Notes: generated by a model from the sequence alone, not told the origin. Counted from the stretch's first letter, positions 32,032 to 39,665 are shown. The stretch is 48,012 nucleotides of DNA from Acetatifactor muris (GCF_024623325.1 NZ_JANJZD010000035.1:1-48012), one strand, 5' to 3'. Program-made: numbers and translations.

Positions 32032-32901
32032 TTACTCCACCCCGCTTCCCGACAGCGCTTCCTCTGCTTTCCCGATTTCTTCCTCCATGGACCAGCTGTC
32101 TTTTTGCTCCCCGTTTCTTTCCTCCGTTTCCTGGGCGCCTTCTGCGGTTCCTTCCCCGCTTTCTTCTTCAGGCGCATACAGTTCCTCCAGCACGGCCTCC
32201 TGTGCCGCAATGAATCTGGCGGCATTTCCCGCATCCCCGCGGTATACCAGGGAAAGGTGCAGCCTGCCGTCCGCTTCCAGCTCCGCCAGTATCCTGGACT
32301 GCTCCGGCGTGACCAGCAGCGTCACGGTGGCAGGCAGCTCCCTTTCCGAGTCCTCATCCTCCCGCTCCCCTGTGTTGGCGTCATACCCGCTGTCCGCCGT
32401 CACGGCGATGACCTCCACATACTTAAGTTCGGGCGGGATCACGGTCACCCCCTGTTTCCTGTAATCCGGGGCTATGACGGATACGATGTCGCCGCTCTGC
32501 AGTTTCCCGGACAGCCCGTTGGCAAAGGCTTTCACCGTCACGGACATGGCCTGCTTTTCCCCGTTTAGGCTGTAAAGGTAGGCATTCTCTGCGGCAGGCT
32601 CATCCGCGATCTTGGAGGCGATGATATAATCCCCCGGCGCAAAATCGGCGGAGGCGTACCTGCCGATGGCGGTTTCAGGGTTCCTCACCACGTCCTCCGG
32701 CAGGTTATAGCCGCCTACTTCCACCACCTTTACCTGTGCCGCCGTGATCTCCTCGCCCTTTTTGATCTCCCTGACCACCCGCACGATCTGTGTCTTTTCG
32801 CTGATGCTCCTGTTAAAGAGCGGCGTGACCGCAAAGCATATGACAAGCGACAGGATGATGCAGGCCACTCCTATGACGATCCTGTTCTTAAAAATCTGCA
32901 T
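32032..32901 (-). CDS. CpaB/RcpC-like SAF-domain pilus protein
   Basis: 289 residues from ATG 32901. One N-terminal membrane helix (RIVIGVACIILSLVICFAV) is followed by a SAF domain: VREIKKGEEITAAQVKVVEV, then GRYASADFAPGDYI, and a second beta domain with SVTVKAFANGLSGKLQSGD. This is the CpaB/RcpC layout, a periplasm- or wall-facing part of the Tad secretion channel. The acidic C-terminus (about 230-289) is likely disordered. The gene lies immediately ahead of TadZ and TadA, the normal order. Confidence 0.88.
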   Translation of the reverse strand: MQIFKNRIVIGVACIILSLVICFAVTPLFNRSISEKTQIVRVVREIKKGEEITAAQVKVVEVGGYNLPEDVVRNPETAIGRYASADFAPGDYIIASKIADEPAAENAYLYSLNGEKQAMSVTVKAFANGLSGKLQSGDIVSVIAPDYRKQGVTVIPPELKYVEVIAVTADSGYDANTGEREDEDSERELPATVTLLVTPEQSRILAELEADGRLHLSLVYRGDAGNAARFIAAQEAVLEELYAPEEESGEGTAEGAQETEERNGEQKDSWSMEEEIGKAEEALSGSGVE

Positions 32902-33003
32902 TCTTACACCTCCCTGCCCGCTCCAGCGGGCATCATTTCAATATTTGGATGGGACAGCCAAACTGTTCCCTCCTGAAAATCAAATATTCTGTATTAAGTA
33001 TCT

Positions 33004-33028
33004 GGCGGGCCTTCCCTGAAAGCCCGCC
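33004..33028. other. GC-rich hairpin between pilus genes
   Basis: GGCGGGC (33004-33010) and GCCCGCC (33022-33028) form a perfect stem, and CTTTTT follows on the plus strand only. No plus-strand gene is nearby. On the minus strand, in the 135-base spacer ahead of the CpaB-like gene, it may stabilise or process the transcript. Confidence 0.5.
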
Positions 33029-33036
33029 CTTTTTCA

Positions 33037-33135
33037 CTACCGCACCGCGTATCTTTTCCTGCGGCTGCGTAAAAACGCCGCCAGCGCCACAACCGGCACA
33101 GCGGCACAAAATGTGATGATGATTTTCTTTTTCAT
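33037..33135 (-). CDS. 32-residue single-helix membrane peptide
   Basis: ATG 33135 overlaps the prepilin peptidase stop (ATGA), and GGAGG lies 9 bases ahead. The peptide is one basic-flanked hydrophobic helix: MKKKIIITFCAAVPVVALAA, then FLRSRRKRYAVR. Tight coupling and a good ribosome site make translation likely. It may be a small assembly factor or stabiliser of the peptidase or pilus base. I know of no named family. Confidence 0.6.
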   Translation of the reverse strand: MKKKIIITFCAAVPVVALAAFLRSRRKRYAVR

Positions 33136-33614
33136 ATGATCCATCCTCCAATCTCCATGAAATAGGCTGTTGCTGCCCCTGCCGCCAGGAACGGCCCCGC
33201 GGGGTAGGCGGCCCTTCCCTTCCTCCCCTTCAGCCTCCTTATGCAGGAACAGATAAGCCCGTAAACGGTAAATGCTGACAGCCCCAGGACGGATGCCGCC
33301 AGGCCGGCCGGCAGTCCAAGCACGGTCCCCATGGATGCCGCCAGCTTGATGTCCCCGCCCCCGATCCCGCCTGTCCCCTTTCCTGCCAGGGCCACTAAGA
33401 GGTACGGCAGCGCCGTAAGCGCCCCGGCCAGGTTCCACGGGGAAAAATGCAGCAGGGACAGCAGTGCGATGGCCGCCTGCAGCCCGTCCGGGATCTCCCG
33501 GTCCTTTATGTCCCAGACGGAAACAATCACCAGCAGAAAGAGAAACAGCACAGCCTGCAGCAGCATCCCTGGCGGCATAGGCGTTCCCTGGCAGGCTGCC
33601 GGGTTAACCGGCAT
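33132..33614 (-). CDS. Prepilin peptidase (A24, TadV/CpaA-like)
   Basis: 160 residues. Both aspartates of the A24 aspartic peptidases are visible: D in SVWDIKDREIPD near residue 35 and GGGDIKLAASMG near residue 88. About five hydrophobic helices surround them. It lacks the methylase domain of larger prepilin peptidases, as usual for Tad systems. It cleaves pilin leaders at the cytoplasmic face. The frame's first ATG (33614) overlaps the upstream stop; ATGs at 33578 and 33566 are alternatives, and no start has an ideal ribosome site. Confidence 0.92.
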   Translation of the reverse strand: MPVNPAACQGTPMPPGMLLQAVLFLFLLVIVSVWDIKDREIPDGLQAAIALLSLLHFSPWNLAGALTALPYLLVALAGKGTGGIGGGDIKLAASMGTVLGLPAGLAASVLGLSAFTVYGLICSCIRRLKGRKGRAAYPAGPFLAAGAATAYFMEIGGWII

Positions 33615-33843
33615 AGTTGAACATCTGCTGGATGCGGTTTACCAGCGTGGGCAGAACCGTATCCTTGAACAGGGCATACAGGCCGGCCAGCAGGAGTGCG
33701 CCGAGCACCACTGCGATCAGGATCTTGACCGCCGTGTCAACATAGCCCTCGCCGGAACGCTCCGCCAGTTTCTCCTTTGCCTCCATGGCCTTTACCGCCA
33801 AAACACCGCACACCCTGTTAAACTGATTTCTGATCTTCTTCAT
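33604..33843 (-). CDS. Flp-type pilin-like protein (DUF6133-like)
   Basis: 79 residues from ATG 33843 (GGAGGGA upstream). A charged leader (MKKIRNQFNRVCGVLAVKAM, then EAKEKLAERSG) precedes EGYVDTAVKILIAVVLGALL, a hydrophobic helix, and a short C-terminus ending FNYAG. This is the size and layout of a Flp/Tad major pilin, and I remember DUF6133 for it. The usual Flp cleavage motif is replaced by GYVDTA, shared with the DUF4320-like protein. Being beside the peptidase gene supports a role as the pilus subunit. Confidence 0.82.
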   Translation of the reverse strand: MKKIRNQFNRVCGVLAVKAMEAKEKLAERSGEGYVDTAVKILIAVVLGALLLAGLYALFKDTVLPTLVNRIQQMFNYAG

Positions 33844-33898
33844 TGATGGTCCCTCCATTTTTTGGTTTTATGGTTTTGATATTGTGGTCCTGCTTCTG

Positions 33899-34243
33899 TT
33901 ACATCCCTGCCATCTGCTGGCCTTCCTGGGGTGTCCCGCCTTCGGGCGCCTCCTGCGGGGCAGGCGGCGCCTGCGCCATGGTGAGCGCCTGCTGGTAGGC
34001 ATCCAGCACGGCATTGTGGAACTCACTGCGGAATTCCGCGGTCACAGGGAAGCACACTTCCTTGTAGCCGTCCACCGTCTTGCGGCTGGGCATGGATACG
34101 AACAGGCCGTCCCTGCCGCCCTCCACCACCTTGATCCCCCGCACGGCAAAACAGCCGTCTATGGTCGCAGAGGCATAAGCCCTGATGCCGCCCTGCTGTC
34201 CGGGCGGGTACATGGAACTGATCTTGACATCCAGTGTAGACAT
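33899..34243 (-). CDS. spoVG: SpoVG-family nucleic-acid-binding protein
   Basis: 114 residues. The SpoVG core covers the first 80: LDVKISSMYPPGQQGGIRAY, AVRGIKVVEGGRDGLFVSMP, then SRKTVDGYKEVCFPVTAEFR. SpoVG binds DNA or RNA and was first known from sporulation and septation, and mobile elements often carry copies. Here it probably tunes expression of the transfer genes. The extra C-terminal 30 residues are Pro/Gln/Glu/Gly-rich and end EGQQMAGM, as in other accessory proteins. It lies at the head of the Tad genes. Confidence 0.9.
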   Translation of the reverse strand: MSTLDVKISSMYPPGQQGGIRAYASATIDGCFAVRGIKVVEGGRDGLFVSMPSRKTVDGYKEVCFPVTAEFRSEFHNAVLDAYQQALTMAQAPPAPQEAPEGGTPQEGQQMAGM

Positions 34244-34299
34244 AAAAATCCTCCTTCTTTTTCTGCCTTCCTAAAGGCATTGATGCTATCTATCCAGCA

Positions 34300-34332
34300 G
34301 ACAGGCCGGCGTTGGACGCCTTTTTGCCTGTC
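34300..34332. other. Nested hairpin at the end of the YodL-like gene
   Basis: GACAGGC (34300-34306) with GCCTGTC (34326-34332) encloses GGCGT-TGG-ACGCC (34308-34320). The inner stem is followed by TTTTT on the plus strand. On the minus strand no T-run follows. It overlaps the stop codon of the upstream gene and may act as a leader structure for spoVG. Confidence 0.4.
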
Positions 34333-34894
34333 AGAGCTGCATTGTCTGGCCCTGGGCCTGCTGCGGGGCGGCAAACTCCATCTCCTGGAAACCGGTACGG
34401 TCCACATAGTAGAAGCTGCTCCCCGTACTGTCATAAAGCTCCAGCACATCGCTCATGGAAAGGGAATGCCCCCTGTAGCCTGCAGGCAGGGCACTGCCGT
34501 CATTCCCGAACTTCATGTACAGCGCCTCCAGGTCATTGGTTTCCGCCGCGCCGTCATACACCGCGTGGTAGTTTTCCTGATCCGGCGGGCCAAACTTCCT
34601 GCAGGTTTCCTCATACCCGATGAATTTCATATACACATCCACATCGGGCTTCAGCTGCCAGACGCGGACATTTTTAAGTCCCTGCGCCGCAGTACCCTCC
34701 TGTCCCCCTGCCATGAGGCGGTCAAACATCCCGTCCATCCATCTGACTTCCCGGATATGCCGCTGCCTTTCTAAGAACCTGCTGATTTCCTCCCCTTTGA
34801 ACATGGGGTCCACCACGGCGCACCCGTCCTCCACCCTGCCGGCCTTGTTTCCGTAAAACATGATGATCCCGTTTTCAATCCGGACCTGGCTCAC
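34331..34894 (-). CDS. YodL-domain-like accessory protein
   Basis: 187 residues from GTG 34894 (AAGGAGGGAG upstream). The second half contains YRGHSLSMSDVLELYDS, then SSFYYVDRTGFQEM, which resembles the YodL-like domain found in proteins of Clostridial mobile elements (also in larger DUF4316/LPD-type polypeptides). The N-terminal half is helical and unrelated to anything I recognise (VRIENGIIMFYGNKAG). It ends AQGQTMQL, a shared Met/Gln tail. It lies in a run of small cytoplasmic accessory proteins ahead of spoVG. Function unknown. Confidence 0.7.
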   Translation of the reverse strand: MSQVRIENGIIMFYGNKAGRVEDGCAVVDPMFKGEEISRFLERQRHIREVRWMDGMFDRLMAGGQEGTAAQGLKNVRVWQLKPDVDVYMKFIGYEETCRKFGPPDQENYHAVYDGAAETNDLEALYMKFGNDGSALPAGYRGHSLSMSDVLELYDSTGSSFYYVDRTGFQEMEFAAPQQAQGQTMQL

Positions 34895-34934
34895 ATTTCT
34901 CCCTCCTTCCCGCATGATACAGGCACCGCCTGTG

Positions 34935-35495
34935 TTATTGCATGGTCATCCCTCCGCCCTGCCCCTGCCGGAATCCGGCAAGTGCCTGTTCATCGGGATA
35001 TACAAGTTTTCCGTCTATGACTTCCATCACCGCGAAATCATCCCTGTCACAGACCAGCACCCGGTGCTGGTAGGGCTTCTGCATCTCCACATAATCAAGC
35101 GCCTCCTGGGGGCTGCACAGCCATACGCCCGCGCTGTAGCGGCCGTCCGGCAGGAAGCTGTACCCGGAATATTCCGGCTCATTTTTATTGATGTCCTTTG
35201 CCCCCGGAGGCCGGATCTGGGAGAGCATCAGCTTTTCCCCATCCGGCAGCAGTTCCGGCTTCAGCGTGCCAAGCACATCCTCCCGCCAGAAACGGCAGCT
35301 TTCCCCGTTTGAAAGGGAAACAAGGAACACGCCCCGCCCCATGGGGATGGGGTTTGCCCCGTTCCCCCCTGTGCAGAGGAAAAGCTGCCCCGGATGCTCC
35401 GGAGGCAGCGCCGCCTTGGATAACACCACGACCTTCCCTTTCAGGGAAAAACCATACCCGGTCTGGCCGCAGTCATTTTTTGTATATTCGCGCAT
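34935..35495 (-). CDS. Unknown accessory protein
   Basis: 186 residues from ATG 35495, with AAGGAGG upstream. Mainly beta-rich: YGFSLKGKVVVLSKAALPP, GRGVFLVSLSNGESCRFW, then YQHRVLVCDRDDFAVMEVID. I recognise no family and no catalytic motif. Soluble. The C-terminus is Gln/Gly-rich and ends GGGMTMQ, one of the clearest of the shared tails. It follows the AbrB-like regulator by four bases and is probably cotranscribed with it. Confidence 0.7.
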   Translation of the reverse strand: MREYTKNDCGQTGYGFSLKGKVVVLSKAALPPEHPGQLFLCTGGNGANPIPMGRGVFLVSLSNGESCRFWREDVLGTLKPELLPDGEKLMLSQIRPPGAKDINKNEPEYSGYSFLPDGRYSAGVWLCSPQEALDYVEMQKPYQHRVLVCDRDDFAVMEVIDGKLVYPDEQALAGFRQGQGGGMTMQ

Positions 35496-35499
35496 GGTG

Positions 35500-35778
35500 C
35501 TATGCCTCCTTTTTCTGCAGCAGCCCGCTCAGTTCCGCAAGCAGCTGAAGCCTTGTGCTGTCCGGCATGGTCTTTAAGGCCGCATGCACATAGGCTTCCA
35601 CCGCCTCCGGCGACTGGTCGCCGGGTTCTATCACATCCACCCTGCGGACGGTCACTTTCCCGTCCGCAAGCCCCAGCCGCACGATGCCTCCGTATTCCAG
35701 GTTCGCCGCTTCCCGCAGCGCCTTGGGGATCAGCACCCTTCCCTTGCCGTCCACCAGCTTATAGATCGCATTGCCCAT
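35500..35778 (-). CDS. AbrB/MazE-type DNA-binding regulator
   Basis: 92 residues from ATG 35778 (AAGGAGGGA upstream). The first 50 residues are a SpoVT/AbrB swapped-hairpin domain: YKLVDGKGRVLIPKALREAA, then YGGIVRLGLADGKVTVRRVD. Such proteins bind DNA as dimers and act as transition-state regulators or antitoxins. The remaining helical part (MPDSTRLQLLAELSGLLQKK) may mediate oligomerisation. No toxin gene is adjacent, so a regulator of the element is more likely. The start overlaps the end of the adenine methyltransferase by 20 bases. Confidence 0.85.
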   Translation of the reverse strand: MGNAIYKLVDGKGRVLIPKALREAANLEYGGIVRLGLADGKVTVRRVDVIEPGDQSPEAVEAYVHAALKTMPDSTRLQLLAELSGLLQKKEA

Positions 35779-36760
35779 AGGTCCCTCCTTCCTTTTCCCT
35801 GGCGGCATCCGTGATTTCGTATCCGTCCTCCCCGCCATCGCTGCCGCACATCCCGAACAGGCTCATCTGCATGGGCTGTGCCCTTTCCCGCTCCTTCGGG
35901 TCATAGTTGGTGATCAGCACCTCCGGGAACTCACAGCCGCCGTCATAACGCTGTGCCAGGTTGTTGATACGGGTCACCGCCGTGATGGTGTACCCTGCGT
36001 ACAGGTCCCGGATAAAGCCGCAGTCATTGTAGCTGACCATCCATTTCCCCCCGCACCCGGCCAGGACATCCCGCAGCCTTGCGTGGTCCTCCCTGCGGAA
36101 CACCACGGCATAATGCCCTTCCGTCTCATAATAGGGCGGGTCACAGTAGAAAAAGGCGCTGTCACGGTCATACTGCCGGATCAGCGCCTCAAAGTCCTTA
36201 TTCTCCACCACCGTGTCGGCAAGCCTGCGGGATGCCTGCCAGATGGTGTCAAAGCATTTGCGCACGTCAAAGTTCTTGCAGCCATAGGATGTGCAGCCGC
36301 TCCCGTAGCTGTAGCGGATCAGCTTGAAGAATGCCGCGGCCCGCTTCACGTCCGTCACTTCCGCGTTCTCCATCAGGATTGCCCGGATTTCCTCGAAGTC
36401 AGGCTCCGGCAGGGATACCTGCGCCAGCTTGAGTTCCTCCGCAAGGAACGGGGCGTCAAACTCCTGCTTGTCCAGGAACCTGCGGATGACGGCAAACTCA
36501 TCCCTTCCATTCACCGGCAGGAAGCCGAGTTCCTTCAGGAACGCCCATGTCCTCTCCTTCACGCAGGTGAACAGGTTGGCAAGGTTGGAGTTATAGTCGT
36601 TATAGACCTCCATACACCTGCAGTCGGGCGGCCTGCCAAAGAGCACCCAGCCGCCACCGCCGAACACCTCGATATAGCGGTCGAAATTTACGGGGAACAT
36701 TGTATAAATCAGCTTGCGGAGGGCTTTCTTCCCGCCCACCCATGAGATAAAGCTGTCTAT
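35759..36760 (-). CDS. D12-class adenine-N6 DNA methyltransferase
   Basis: Contains the D12 (Dam-type) motifs: a glycine-rich AdoMet loop (YIEVFGGGGWVLF) and the catalytic DPPYYETEGHY near residue 200. It probably methylates adenine in a short target and protects the element. The family's N-terminal signature SFISWVGGKKALRK is encoded only if translation begins at ATA 36760 (AAAGGAGG nine bases upstream). The first regular start, GTG 36739, would remove the conserved Trp, so I take 36760 with doubt. The gene is just downstream of two ArdA genes. The C-terminal 45 residues contain QPMQMSLFGM and an acidic tail. Confidence 0.9.
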   Translation of the reverse strand: MDSFISWVGGKKALRKLIYTMFPVNFDRYIEVFGGGGWVLFGRPPDCRCMEVYNDYNSNLANLFTCVKERTWAFLKELGFLPVNGRDEFAVIRRFLDKQEFDAPFLAEELKLAQVSLPEPDFEEIRAILMENAEVTDVKRAAAFFKLIRYSYGSGCTSYGCKNFDVRKCFDTIWQASRRLADTVVENKDFEALIRQYDRDSAFFYCDPPYYETEGHYAVVFRREDHARLRDVLAGCGGKWMVSYNDCGFIRDLYAGYTITAVTRINNLAQRYDGGCEFPEVLITNYDPKERERAQPMQMSLFGMCGSDGGEDGYEITDAAREKEGGTYGQCDL

Positions 36761-36792
36761 GCCGCACCACCTCCTTTCCTGCGGCCGCCGTG

Positions 36793-38025
36793 CTATTGTT
36801 CCATCGCCATGCCCTGCCCAGACTCCTGCTCCTGTTCTGTGTACTCATGCACACACTCCTGCCCGCCTCGGGTGACGGCTCCATAGGGTGTAAACACATA
36901 GCCTGCCCCTTCAAGCAGCCGCTCCCCGTACCCACGGAAATCAAAACAGGAAAAGGCAGGATCGCCTGTGTCAATGCCGGCGCTCTGCAGGACATACTCC
37001 CCGTATGCGTCCGGCGACAGGACATCCGGGCTGAAATCGTAACAGCCCAGGTTTGCGGCAATGTCCAGCGCCATATCCAGGTCAGAATACTGTTCCAGCT
37101 CCAGCACGGCCTTGTATTTCATAAGCATCAGATCCCCCGGCATCTCCTGCTGCAGTTTTTGCAGGCGCTTTGCCAGCTTGTTCAGCTTCCCGATGTCCTC
37201 GTCCCCTGCCAGCTGGTACTGAAATGCCGGGATGATGCTCTTTGCCTCTGCGATCCGGCAGGTATCAAAGGTTTTCTCACCGACAGACAGGAGTGCCCAC
37301 CCTAGGGCTTTTTCGTCCGCCGGCAGTTCCAGCCATACGCCGCTGTCCGCGTCAGGGGCATCCAGCTTTTCTATCCGCAGGGAGAGCAGGCCCTTGTGGT
37401 GTTCCCCGCAGGCAGGCGGGTGTTCCCCGTCATAGAAATCCTGGCGGGCGGCAGAAACTCCCCGGTACACATACCCCCTGGAGGCAAATGCCCCGTGGTC
37501 ACTGTGCCGCAGCGCTTTCCCAACCTTTGCGGGGTCAAGCAGCGCAGCCACCTCATCCGGAAGGCTCTCCACCAGGTCAAGCATGCCGCCCTCCATGCAG
37601 GCCCTCCCAAGGCTTAAGTCATTGGTCACGCCGGGATGGAATTCATAATCATCCAGGCAGGCGGAAATGTTGATTAATTCTTTTAAAGTGGGGTTCTTCC
37701 CTGTTTCCTCCAGGTGCAGCTGTACGGCCCCTTCAAAAGTCCCGGTCTGTATCTCATCCATGCGGCTTACGGCATCCGCCAGCAGGTTCAGTTCCTCCAG
37801 GGCATTTTCCCCTGAGAGGGGGCTGACATTGGACAGGGCAGTCCAGAGGAAGTCCGGCCAGTCGCCGGTGCTTTCCAGCGTATACCCGCCGCCCTCCGGC
37901 ACACGGGCGCGCTGGAGGGCGTCACTGATCTCATAGGGGGTGGCAGGCAGCTCCAGCATCGCCCCCTGGTATCCCCGCAGTTTCTCATGGCAGTCTGCAT
38001 AGATGTTGGCCTGTATCCGCATCAT
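36793..38025 (-). CDS. ardA: ArdA-type antirestriction protein, copy 1
   Basis: 410 residues from ATG 38025, overlapping the previous stop (ATGA). The N-terminal part (LPATPYEISDALQRARV) is typical of Clostridial ArdA proteins, and later acidic helices repeat (NISACLDDYEF, LDMALDIAANLGCYDF). ArdA proteins mimic B-form DNA with surface acids and block type I restriction enzymes. The high Asp/Glu content fits. Here it probably shields incoming single- or double-stranded DNA. It ends EQESGQGMAMEQ, a shared tail, as expected if it were delivered to the recipient. Two copies in tandem differ strongly. Confidence 0.88.
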   Translation of the reverse strand: MMRIQANIYADCHEKLRGYQGAMLELPATPYEISDALQRARVPEGGGYTLESTGDWPDFLWTALSNVSPLSGENALEELNLLADAVSRMDEIQTGTFEGAVQLHLEETGKNPTLKELINISACLDDYEFHPGVTNDLSLGRACMEGGMLDLVESLPDEVAALLDPAKVGKALRHSDHGAFASRGYVYRGVSAARQDFYDGEHPPACGEHHKGLLSLRIEKLDAPDADSGVWLELPADEKALGWALLSVGEKTFDTCRIAEAKSIIPAFQYQLAGDEDIGKLNKLAKRLQKLQQEMPGDLMLMKYKAVLELEQYSDLDMALDIAANLGCYDFSPDVLSPDAYGEYVLQSAGIDTGDPAFSCFDFRGYGERLLEGAGYVFTPYGAVTRGGQECVHEYTEQEQESGQGMAMEQ

Positions 38026-39665
38026 CCGTTCCCTCCCATCTTCATCCCGAAGTCCTGTGTCTGCCACTGCTTGAGTTCCTGCTCCGTCTTGATAAAGAAA
38101 TCATCGCCGGAATGCCAGAAGCTGACGCAGAGCTCCCCTTCTTCTGTCTTGATCTCCCGCTGCTCGAAGCCTTCCCCCCAGCCATCGGATTCCTGTCCCA
38201 GCCATTCCTCCATCAGCCCGGACATCTCCTGGGGTGACAGGGTGCCATGGCTTTTTACCTCCAGAACGCCCCACAGTTCCCCGTTCCATATCTCCACGGT
38301 GGGGTTCATGCTGAATACTTTCCGCTTCAGCAGGCGGTTGCCGAGGTAGACGGCAAGCCCTCTTTCCCCTTCTTCCTCCAGGTGTTCCTGCCCGATCCTT
38401 TCCAGTATCTTGTCCTCATACTGGCACAGATCCCCAGGGCCAATTTCCATGGGCTGGTCCGAGATGCCGCCATAATCCTCATCATAGGGGTACAGGAGTC
38501 CGCTCAAAGGGCTGAACAGCCTGAATTCCTCCAGTTCCTCCGTAGGCTGCGCCATCGGGATGTCCTCCCGCCTCACCAGCCCATGCTCCGTCTGCACCAC
38601 CCCGTCCCTTCTCATCCGGAATTCCCCATAGGCTTTATAATCAATGAACAGCTGGAGGTCTGCGTCTATATCTATATCCATCTGCTCGGCCTTCATATAG
38701 TAAACCGCATAATCCTCTGCTGTCTTTACTTCTTCCGGCAGCATGGTGTACCGATCCAGCCCTGCGGCAATCTCCATGGCCTCCGCCATATTTTCAGGTG
38801 CCTCCGCCTCCAGCGCCGCAAACAGCTTTTCCTTTGTCCCTGCATCCCCCAGGATGTTCCTTTCCGCCAGCAGCCCTGCAAATGCGTTCATCTCCATGAT
38901 ATCCCTGGAAAACGGCAGGCAGGATTCCAGTTCTGAAACAGGGCAGCTGATATATGCCACCTCATGCTCATCCAGCTTTCTCCAGCCCAGCTTTTCCTCT
39001 GCCAGCGCAAGCCTGTCATCTGAGGCGGGAAGGGAAACAGGGTAATTCCGGTAATGTCCTGCGGCATAATAGGGGGAATACAGCCAAGCCTGGATGACGC
39101 AGGACTTATCATATCCGGGCTGCGGCAGAAATTTGCCGTCATAGAGCGGCTCCAGGGCTTCCCCCGTCCGCACCACATACCCAAGGTTCATAAAGCACCC
39201 GGCATGGCTGCCTGCGTACTTTTCACCGGCTGCCCCATAATCCAGGTAAAGGGCAACCTTCTCTGGCATTTCCTCGTTTCCCAGCACACGCCTCCCAAGT
39301 TCCTCATGGCTGGAAACGCCTTCATAAAGCGCAAACTTATCCAGGTTGCAGGACAGGTTTACGATCTCCATTACACTGCGCGGCTTCTCGATCTCCAGCG
39401 CCGCCTGGAATATGCCCTTTTCCCTTTCCGTCATGCAGTCCGTATGCCGGTCTAAAAACTCCAGTTCCCGTATGCCCTGTCCGGGCTGCAGCGTCATCCC
39501 CTCCAGATGCGTCTTTAACCCCTCCAGCGGGCTTGTGGCCGCACCGATCTCATTTGTACCCCCTGCGCCGAACTTCATGGCCTCCTGCCTTTCCTGGCTC
39601 CCCATGGGGAATGCCAGCCACAGCCCTTCTGATGTGGCGATATTGCTCAGATATACCTTTAACAT
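38022..39665 (-). CDS. ardA: ArdA-type antirestriction protein, copy 2
   Basis: 547 residues from ATG 39665 (AAAGGAGCAGCGG upstream). It starts MLKVYLSNIATSEGLWLAFP, the ArdA N-terminal pattern, then shows repeated helical units: VNLSCNLDKFALYEGVSSHE, AMEIAAGLDRYTMLPEEVKT. These ArdA-like helical blocks occur at least twice, making the protein longer than single-domain ArdA (about 170 residues). It is strongly acidic. The C-terminal 150 residues are a separate, unrecognised domain. It ends DFGMKMGGNG, a degenerate version of the Met tail. It overlaps the upstream gene by seven bases. Confidence 0.85.
   Translation of the reverse strand: MLKVYLSNIATSEGLWLAFPMGSQERQEAMKFGAGGTNEIGAATSPLEGLKTHLEGMTLQPGQGIRELEFLDRHTDCMTEREKGIFQAALEIEKPRSVMEIVNLSCNLDKFALYEGVSSHEELGRRVLGNEEMPEKVALYLDYGAAGEKYAGSHAGCFMNLGYVVRTGEALEPLYDGKFLPQPGYDKSCVIQAWLYSPYYAAGHYRNYPVSLPASDDRLALAEEKLGWRKLDEHEVAYISCPVSELESCLPFSRDIMEMNAFAGLLAERNILGDAGTKEKLFAALEAEAPENMAEAMEIAAGLDRYTMLPEEVKTAEDYAVYYMKAEQMDIDIDADLQLFIDYKAYGEFRMRRDGVVQTEHGLVRREDIPMAQPTEELEEFRLFSPLSGLLYPYDEDYGGISDQPMEIGPGDLCQYEDKILERIGQEHLEEEGERGLAVYLGNRLLKRKVFSMNPTVEIWNGELWGVLEVKSHGTLSPQEMSGLMEEWLGQESDGWGEGFEQREIKTEEGELCVSFWHSGDDFFIKTEQELKQWQTQDFGMKMGGNG

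Noticed and set aside
35500..35778. AbrB-like protein as antitoxin of a toxin-antitoxin pair
   Set aside because: Neighbours are a methyltransferase and an unknown 186-residue protein without toxin features.
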